Part shown: positions 34,149-38,481 of the stretch, piece by piece | Numbering within the stretch: the first letter of the stretch is position 1 | How the letters are laid out: each line of letters starts with the position of its first letter | From: Inhella sp. | Lineage (GTDB): Bacteria > Pseudomonadota > Gammaproteobacteria > Burkholderiales > Burkholderiaceae_C | Direction of reading: 5' to 3' | DNA: 38,481 bases | NCBI RefSeq assembly: GCF_027532025.1 | Contig: NZ_JAPZSY010000034.1 | Span: 1 to 38,481 of the forward strand | Notes under the pieces: model-generated | Seen by the model: the letters and a program-made list of their open reading frames with translations, nothing else | The model's database searches: none | Told to the model about the DNA's origin: nothing | Position numbers and translations under genes: made by a program

Positions 34149-35317
34149 TGAAGCAGCTGCCCTGGTCCTACATCGCACGCAACCTATGGGTGCGGCGCGT
34201 CACCACCGCACTCACGGCCTTGGGTCTGGCCTTGGTGGTTTACGTCTTCGCCACCGTGCTGATGATGAGCGAAGGCATCAAGGCCACGCTCGTGGCCACT
34301 GGCAACCCCGACAACCTGCTCGCCCTGCGCAAGGGCGCCGGGGCCGAGATCAACTCCGGCATCAGCCGGGAGCAAGCGGCCATCTTGGCCAGCGTGCCGG
34401 GCGTGGCCACCGCGGCCGATGGCCGGCTGCTGTTCAGCTACGAGCCCGTGGTGCTCAACAACCTGCCCAAGCGCGCCACCGGCAAACCCAGCAACGTCAC
34501 CGTGCGCGGCACCTCGGACATCGGCCTGGCGCTGCGCCCGCAGGTGCGGCTCGTCGCGGGGCGCATGTTCCGCCCGGGCAGCAGCGAGCTCATCGCCGGC
34601 CAGGCCACAGCCCGCGGCTTCGCCGGTGCCGGCTTGGGCGAAACCGTGCGCTTTGCCGGCCGCGACTGGACGGTGGTGGGCGTGTTCGATGCCGGCAACA
34701 GCGGCTTTGACAGCGAGTTGTGGGGCGACAGCGAGCAAATGATGCAGGCCTTCCGTCGCCAGCAGGCCAGCAGCGTGGTGCTGCGCCTGAGCGACCCGGC
34801 GCAGGCCGATGCCTTCATTCGGCGCGCCGCCGCCGACCCTCGGCTGACCCTCGACCTGCAAGCCGAGCGTCAGTTCTACGAGGCCCAGAGCCAAGCCCTG
34901 GCCACCTTCATCCGTTACCTGGGTCTGGCGCTGTCCATCATCTTCAGCATCGGCGCCATCGTCGGCGCCATGATCACCATGTTCGCCGCCGTGGCCAGCC
35001 GCACCGGCGAGATCGCCACCCTGCGGGCCCTCGGTTTCCGGCGGCCCGCCGTGCTGTGGGCCTTCCTGGCCGAAAGCCTGCTGCTCAGCCTGGTGGGCGG
35101 GCTGCTCGGCTTGGGCGGCGCGGCGCTCATGCAGGGGGTCAACATCAGCACCACCAACTTCCAAACCTTCAGCGAGGTGGCCTTTCGCTTCGTGATGACC
35201 CCGCCAATCGTGACGCAAACCCTGCTGTTCGCCCTGCTCATGGGGCTGATCGGCGGATTCCTGCCCGCCTGGCGCGCCGCGCGGCTGAACATCGTCGACG
35301 GTTTGAGAGCCCAGTAA
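34148..35317 (+). CDS. FtsX/MacB-type ABC transporter permease 2
   Basis: 389 residues from ATG 34148, overlapping permease 1 (TGATG). Same plan: helix 1 (VTTALTALGLALVVYVFATV), large periplasmic part (GISREQAAILASVPGVATAA and ELIAGQATARGF), then three helices with ASRTGEIATLRALGFRRPAV. It is a paralogue of permease 1 and probably its partner. No ATPase gene is found on either side, so the nucleotide-binding subunit must be encoded elsewhere. Confidence 0.88.
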   Translation: MKQLPWSYIARNLWVRRVTTALTALGLALVVYVFATVLMMSEGIKATLVATGNPDNLLALRKGAGAEINSGISREQAAILASVPGVATAADGRLLFSYEPVVLNNLPKRATGKPSNVTVRGTSDIGLALRPQVRLVAGRMFRPGSSELIAGQATARGFAGAGLGETVRFAGRDWTVVGVFDAGNSGFDSELWGDSEQMMQAFRRQQASSVVLRLSDPAQADAFIRRAAADPRLTLDLQAERQFYEAQSQALATFIRYLGLALSIIFSIGAIVGAMITMFAAVASRTGEIATLRALGFRRPAVLWAFLAESLLLSLVGGLLGLGGAALMQGVNISTTNFQTFSEVAFRFVMTPPIVTQTLLFALLMGLIGGFLPAWRAARLNIVDGLRAQ

Positions 35318-35341
35318 CCTTCCACCCGCCAGGAGCCCCCC

Positions 35342-36292
35342 ATGAAGCACACCCTCCGCACCACCCTCAGCGCCATCGCCCTCAGCCTGGGCTTGTTCGC
35401 CAGCGCCCACGCCAAGACCGAGTGCCCGCCCGTCCCCCAGGCGCCCACCCAGGAGCAACTGGCCGATGGCATGAAGAACGCCAAGGACCGTGGGGCCTTG
35501 TGGCGCATCAGCAAAGACGGACGCACCAGCTACCTCTTCGGCACCTTGCACGTGGGGCAGATGGCCTGGGCCTTTCCCGGTCCCAAGCTGATGCAGGCCC
35601 TGCGCGAAACCCAGGTGCTGGCCGTGGAGGTGGACATCACCGCCCCCACCACCCAGGCCGAAATGCAGACCGCGATGGCCCAGGCCGGCAAGGTGAGCCT
35701 CAGCGAGAAAGACCAGGCCCGGCTCGATGCGCAGGCCGATGCGGCTTGCATTCCTCGTACGGCGCTGGCCAGCATGCACCCGGTGATGCAGGCCGTCACC
35801 TACGTGGTGCTGTCCGGTCGCCACGACGGTCTGGATGCAGCCTACGGTCAAGAGCCCAACCTCATCGGTTTTGCGCGTGCCCAACAGCGTCCGGTGGTCT
35901 CGCTGGAGTCCATCGCTTCTCAAATGGCGGTCCTGCTGCCGCGGGAACCCGAAGCCGCGCGCAAGGGCTTTGACAGCGTGTTGACCGAGCTGGAAAAGGG
36001 CAAGAGCCGCGAGCAACTGCGTCGCATCAGCGACGCCTGGGTCCGTGGCGACCTGGACGCGGTGGGCAGCCTGGAAAAGCTGTGCCAATGCCAGCCCACC
36101 GACGATGAGCGTGCGTTTTCCCGCCGTTTGAACGACGATCGCAACCCCACCATCGCCCAACGCATCGCCGAGGAACACGCCAAAGGCAAGCCGGTGCTGG
36201 CGGCGGTGGGCCTGCTTCACATGACCGGTCCGAAGGCGGTGGATCGCCTGCTGGCCGAACAAGGCTTCGAGGTGCAACGTGTGGCGTATTGA
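35342..36292 (+). CDS. TraB/GumN family protein
   Basis: 316 residues from ATG 35342, with AGGAG 6 bp upstream. Signal peptide to about residue 24 (ASAHA). Family motifs: TSYLFGTLHVGQ near residue 65, LAVEVDI, DDRNPTIAQRIAEEHAKGKP near 260 and LAAVGLLHMTGPKAVDRLLA near the end. TraB/GumN proteins are Tiki-like putative metalloproteases; GTLH, the Asp-rich segment and the last His are candidate metal ligands. Probably periplasmic. It follows the permeases by 24 bp and overlaps the next gene by 14 bp. Confidence 0.88.
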   Translation: MKHTLRTTLSAIALSLGLFASAHAKTECPPVPQAPTQEQLADGMKNAKDRGALWRISKDGRTSYLFGTLHVGQMAWAFPGPKLMQALRETQVLAVEVDITAPTTQAEMQTAMAQAGKVSLSEKDQARLDAQADAACIPRTALASMHPVMQAVTYVVLSGRHDGLDAAYGQEPNLIGFARAQQRPVVSLESIASQMAVLLPREPEAARKGFDSVLTELEKGKSREQLRRISDAWVRGDLDAVGSLEKLCQCQPTDDERAFSRRLNDDRNPTIAQRIAEEHAKGKPVLAAVGLLHMTGPKAVDRLLAEQGFEVQRVAY

Positions 36293-36695
36293 TTGGTGCG
36301 TGGCGGTGCTGGCCGGGGCCTTCCTGGCTCCGGCGGCTTGGGCCGATGGCTCGGTCGACAAACTGGCCCGCCAAGAGGCGGCTCAACGGCAGGCCTTGGA
36401 GGCGGCCATCGGCACGCCGCGCTGCTCGGCCGACTCGGCCTGCTGGGCCGTGCCGGTGGGCGCCCGCCCGTGTGGCGGCGCCGAGGCCTACCTGCCGGCT
36501 TCGCGCGAGACGTCGGCTGCAACCAAGGTCCAAGCGCTGGCCAAGGCCCACGCCGCCACCCGCAAGGCACAAAACGCACAGGGCGGCCGCATGGGCATCT
36601 GCATGGTGTTGCCAGAGCCGGCGGTGCGCTGTGCCCCCAGCACGCAGCGCTGCGAGTTGGTCGACACCGAGGCGGGCGCCGCGAACGCACGCTGA
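36279..36695 (+). CDS. Small exported cysteine-rich protein
   Basis: 138 residues from GTG 36279, overlapping the TraB/GumN stop by 14 bp. Signal peptide ends AWA near residue 22. The mature part has six cysteines in the order RCSADSACWAVPVGARPCGG, then MGICMVL, then VRCAPSTQRCELV. Three disulfides are likely in the periplasm. I recognise the pattern from uncharacterised proteobacterial proteins but know no function. Translational coupling suggests a joint role with the TraB/GumN protein. The hairpin at 36711 ends this transcript. Confidence 0.7.
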   Translation: MWRIDWCVAVLAGAFLAPAAWADGSVDKLARQEAAQRQALEAAIGTPRCSADSACWAVPVGARPCGGAEAYLPASRETSAATKVQALAKAHAATRKAQNAQGGRMGICMVLPEPAVRCAPSTQRCELVDTEAGAANAR

Positions 36696-36710
36696 GGCCG
36701 ATGAAGCAGA

Positions 36711-36733
36711 CAAGGCGCCGAAGCGGCGCCTTG
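36711..36733. terminator. Bidirectional terminator hairpin
   Basis: CAAGGCGCCG and CGGCGCCTTG form a perfect 10-bp stem with an AAG loop, followed by TT. It sits between two convergent genes (ending at 36695 and 36763) and could stop transcription from both sides. The T-tract is short. Confidence 0.7.
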
Positions 36734-36762
36734 TTGGCGGTTGGGCGGTTGGGCGGTGCGGC

Positions 36763-37539
36763 TCAGCGGCGCTGGCGACGCCGGGCCGCAAAGCCCAGGG
36801 CCGCCAAGCCCAGGCCCAGCAGCGCCACGGTGCCGGGCTCGGACACCTGACCGGTGATGCGAAAGCCAAAGGGCGCGCTGGTCACGGTGTTTTCTTCGGT
36901 GCTGAACCCGATGCACCCTGGTCCCATGCCATCCTCAGCGCAAGCCGCTGACGGCAGGGTTTGGAAGGTGCCCACGTCCAGCGGGAACACCGTGATGGTG
37001 TAGAGGTAATCGTTCAACAAAAAGCTCTCGCCGTTGGCGACCTGCTCGGGGTTGGCCAACACGAACAGATCGCGGCAGGGCTGAGCGCTCGCCACCGAGC
37101 AGGTGCCGGGCTGGTTCGCCGTTTCCACGAACTTGGTGTGGATGTTCTGCACCCGGTTCGAGCCCGGCAGGGCTTCGGGCAGCACGGGCACCAAGAACAG
37201 CGAGGCTTGCAGCGTGGCGTGGGTGAAGGCGCCGTAGTAGTCAAAGATGGGGCGGTTCTCGTGCGTCACGGTCACGCCGGCGGCGGGGCCGGCGTTGGTG
37301 TTGACCGTGCCCGCCGGTGGCTCGCTGACGACCAGCTTCGACTGGCCCATGCCCGAACTGGTGCCCCAGGCCAGGGTTTGTGACCCCGCCCCGGTCACCG
37401 CGGCCGGGCCCGAGCCGGCGGCGGCCGACCACTGGGCGTTCAGCGTGTACGACCACTGGGTCACCAGTGCGGCCGAGGCCGAGGTGCTCAGTGCCAGGGC
37501 GGCGCCAGCGGCTGCGCTCAACTTCAGGACCTTGTTCAT
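36763..37539 (-). CDS. PEP-CTERM sorting-domain protein
   Basis: 258 residues from ATG 37539, with GGAGG 6 bp upstream. Signal peptide to about residue 23. The C-terminus is a clear PEP-CTERM tail: SEPGTVALLGLGLAALGFAA followed by RRRQRR. This tail directs cleavage and anchoring by exosortase (EpsH) in biofilm-forming Gram-negative bacteria. The body holds Thr/Ser/Gly-rich beta-type sequence with two possible disulfide pairs; function unknown. A sigma-54-type promoter lies 40 bp upstream. Confidence 0.9.
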   Translation of the reverse strand: MNKVLKLSAAAGAALALSTSASAALVTQWSYTLNAQWSAAAGSGPAAVTGAGSQTLAWGTSSGMGQSKLVVSEPPAGTVNTNAGPAAGVTVTHENRPIFDYYGAFTHATLQASLFLVPVLPEALPGSNRVQNIHTKFVETANQPGTCSVASAQPCRDLFVLANPEQVANGESFLLNDYLYTITVFPLDVGTFQTLPSAACAEDGMGPGCIGFSTEENTVTSAPFGFRITGQVSEPGTVALLGLGLAALGFAARRRQRR

Positions 37540-37578
37540 CGGGAACCTCCTGGTGTCGGTGGACTGTGCTGAGGGCTC

Positions 37579-37594
37579 AGCAAAGGCCATGCCA
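37579..37594 (-). promoter_or_regulatory. Sigma-54 (-24/-12) promoter for the PEP-CTERM gene
   Basis: On the minus strand TGGCATGGCCTTTGCT matches the consensus TGGCACG-N4-TTGCW with the invariant GG-N10-GC spacing. The predicted transcript start is near 37568, giving a leader of about 30 nt that includes the Shine-Dalgarno. In exopolysaccharide/PEP-CTERM bacteria such genes are often controlled by sigma-54 with PrsK/PrsR, so the match is biologically sensible. Confidence 0.65.
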
Positions 37595-37707
37595 AACGAG
37601 GAGGCGACCGAAAGGTTCCTTCAGCATCAATGGTTTAGGTGAACGTGGCCAGCGGTTCGCTCGAAACGCCGAAGCATCCGTGTCAACCCTGGCGACACCC
37701 CTAACTT

Positions 37708-37803
37708 TTAGAACGGGATGTCGTCGTCCATGTCGTCGAAGCTGCTCGCCAGCTTGGGGGCCGGCGCGGGCTGCGGGGCTGCTGGCGCGCGGGCCTGGCG
37801 CAT
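37708..37803 (-). pseudogene. ssb: 3' end of ssb (single-stranded DNA-binding protein)
   Basis: The frame ends A-P-A-P-K-L-A-S-S-F-D-D-M-D-D-D-I-P-F-stop, the Pro/Ala linker plus acidic tip (DDDIPF) of bacterial SSB that binds repair and replication partners. Only about 31 codons remain; the OB-fold part that should lie to the right is absent, replaced by an IS110-type tail. A complete ssb must exist elsewhere for viability. Confidence 0.8.
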
Positions 37804-38020
37804 GGACAAACCCAAGGCCGTGACCGCTGCAGCGCACAAGCTGGCGCGGCTGATCTACGCGATGTTGACTCGAGGCCAGCCGTACACCGATCAGGGGCAG
37901 GTGTACTCGGGGGAGCGATACCGCGAGCGCGTGGTGGCCGACCTGACCCGGCGGGCGCAGCAGTTGGGGCTGCAACGGGTGCCCTTGGCGGGGGCGTCGC
38001 CACCAACAGTAACGGCCTGA
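37801..38020 (+). pseudogene. IS110-type transposase C-terminal remnant
   Basis: The frame reads MDKPKAVTAAAHKLARLIYA, MLTRGQPYTDQGQ, ERYRERVVADLTRRAQQLGL. The KPK.VTAAAHKLARLIY block followed by a basic helix is the C-terminus of IS110-family transposases. The DEDD catalytic N-terminus and middle are missing. It abuts the ssb remnant on one side and a hairpin on the other. Confidence 0.7.
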
Positions 38021-38039
38021 GCGAGGCTCAGGCCGTTAC
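38009..38039. terminator. Strong hairpin after the transposase remnant
   Basis: GTAACGGCCTGAGC and GCTCAGGCCGTTAC are perfect 14-bp arms around GAG. No T-tract follows in either direction. It includes the remnant's stop codon and is 21 bp from the end of the minus-strand gene at 38061, so it may act as a terminator for that gene, or be an insertion-sequence end structure. Confidence 0.55.
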
Positions 38040-38060
38040 CAATCAGGGCAATGAAATCAG

Positions 38061-38447
38061 CTACTTGGAGGGAGTTTCTTGAGAGGCGTCTGCATTCAGA
38101 TGAGCGATACGTGGAGTCCGAACGGGCACGACACCCTGCAGGACACCAATGTAGCGTGCGGGTTGTTTCTCATGGAAGTCGAGTGCTGACACGAACTCGC
38201 GTCCACAACTCGGACACCCTGTCAGGGTGAAGTACGACTGCCGGCCGTTCGGCATGTAGGCGTATGGCAGCTCACGCGGCCCTTCGATAGTGAATCTGAA
38301 GTCAAACGACACTGCGATGAGACGCTGCGTCTCCCGACCGAGGCTGCGATACCAAGATGTACCAGCCGAGATGGCACTAGGTGCATTGCGCCGAATAACT
38401 TGCCCGCAATCGCAGGAAAGCGCAAATGCCGCGCTCTCCTCGTTCAT
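38061..38447 (-). CDS. Hypothetical protein with zinc-ribbon-like cysteines
   Basis: 128 residues from ATG 38447. Not recognised. Cysteines are placed as CDCGQVIRR near the N-terminus and GCPSCGREF about 65 residues later, so the two pairs could bind one zinc ion. No signal peptide or membrane segment. GC is clearly lower than in the neighbours, and rare codons (TCA, ATA, AGA) occur, which suggests acquired DNA beginning here and running off the right edge. Confidence 0.6.
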   Translation of the reverse strand: MNEESAAFALSCDCGQVIRRNAPSAISAGTSWYRSLGRETQRLIAVSFDFRFTIEGPRELPYAYMPNGRQSYFTLTGCPSCGREFVSALDFHEKQPARYIGVLQGVVPVRTPRIAHLNADASQETPSK

Positions 38448-38481
38448 GCCGTCATGGAAGGGCGTCCGAGTGGCAGAGTAT

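Noticed and set aside
34184-36361. 725-codon open frame on the minus strand
   Set aside because: Antisense of permease 2 and TraB/GumN, both of which have clear family motifs.

Overview
The window is high-GC DNA with the gene content of a betaproteobacterium, most likely Burkholderiales: a fabA-fabB pair, a DUF3297 protein, an ACR3-type ars cluster, a modBACE operon, mnmG with an internal parS site, a PEP-CTERM protein behind a sigma-54-type promoter, and strong G/C third-position codon use. I cannot name the genus. Three places depart from this background: the left end (about 1-3400), the 21.7-24.3 kb segment, and the right end (from about 37.7 kb).

Layout. Positions 1-3400 look like the end of an integrated element: a 5'-truncated phage/plasmid-type ATPase, a complete YkgJ-type cysteine-cluster gene with foreign-looking codons, and a translationally coupled two-gene cassette (a protein with a PD-(D/E)xK-like pattern plus a phosphoribosyltransferase-like protein). 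The edge falls inside a second, native-looking ykgJ gene that survives only as its 5' end (3386-3481). The cassette is the best candidate here for an undescribed, possibly defensive, system. Positions 3.5-12.1 kb hold a DMT exporter, an acetyl-CoA hydrolase/transferase, an acyltransferase, fabB, fabA and a secreted S9 peptidase. Positions 12.2-13.4 kb hold DUF3297 and an exported triple-repeat protein. Positions 13.5-19.0 kb are an arsenic locus (arsR-arsI-arsC-acr3, then arsA) interrupted by an inverted M48 peptidase gene. Positions 19.1-21.7 kb hold a secreted trypsin-like protease and an ECF sigma factor coupled to a two-domain monooxygenase-like protein.

Positions 21.7-24.3 kb are a rearranged patch: a transposase remnant, a LysR regulator divergent from two small exported proteins, and a 37-codon relic of a second sigma-factor gene. 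Then come modB-modA-modC-modE, a CaCA-family cation exchanger, a DUF1993 gene broken by one apparent base deletion, and a Phd/VapC-type toxin-antitoxin pair ending one base before mnmG. mnmG carries a near-perfect parS sequence, which suggests proximity to the replication origin, but it is followed by an isochorismatase-family gene instead of the usual rsmG-parA-parB. After that lie a roughly 660-bp imperfect inverted repeat, two FtsX-type permeases without an ATPase gene, a TraB/GumN protein, a small Cys-rich exported protein and the PEP-CTERM protein. The right end has the last 31 codons of an ssb gene joined to an IS110-type transposase tail, then an unknown gene of lower GC.

How the genes work together. 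ArsR would sense As(III). ArsC makes arsenite, ArsI cleaves C-As bonds, ACR3 exports arsenite, and ArsA may energise export. ModABC imports molybdate under ModE control. FabA and FabB form the anaerobic unsaturated-fatty-acid branch, near an acyltransferase that uses the products. No tRNA, rRNA or CRISPR array was recognised. All functional calls come from reading the sequence, without database searches.
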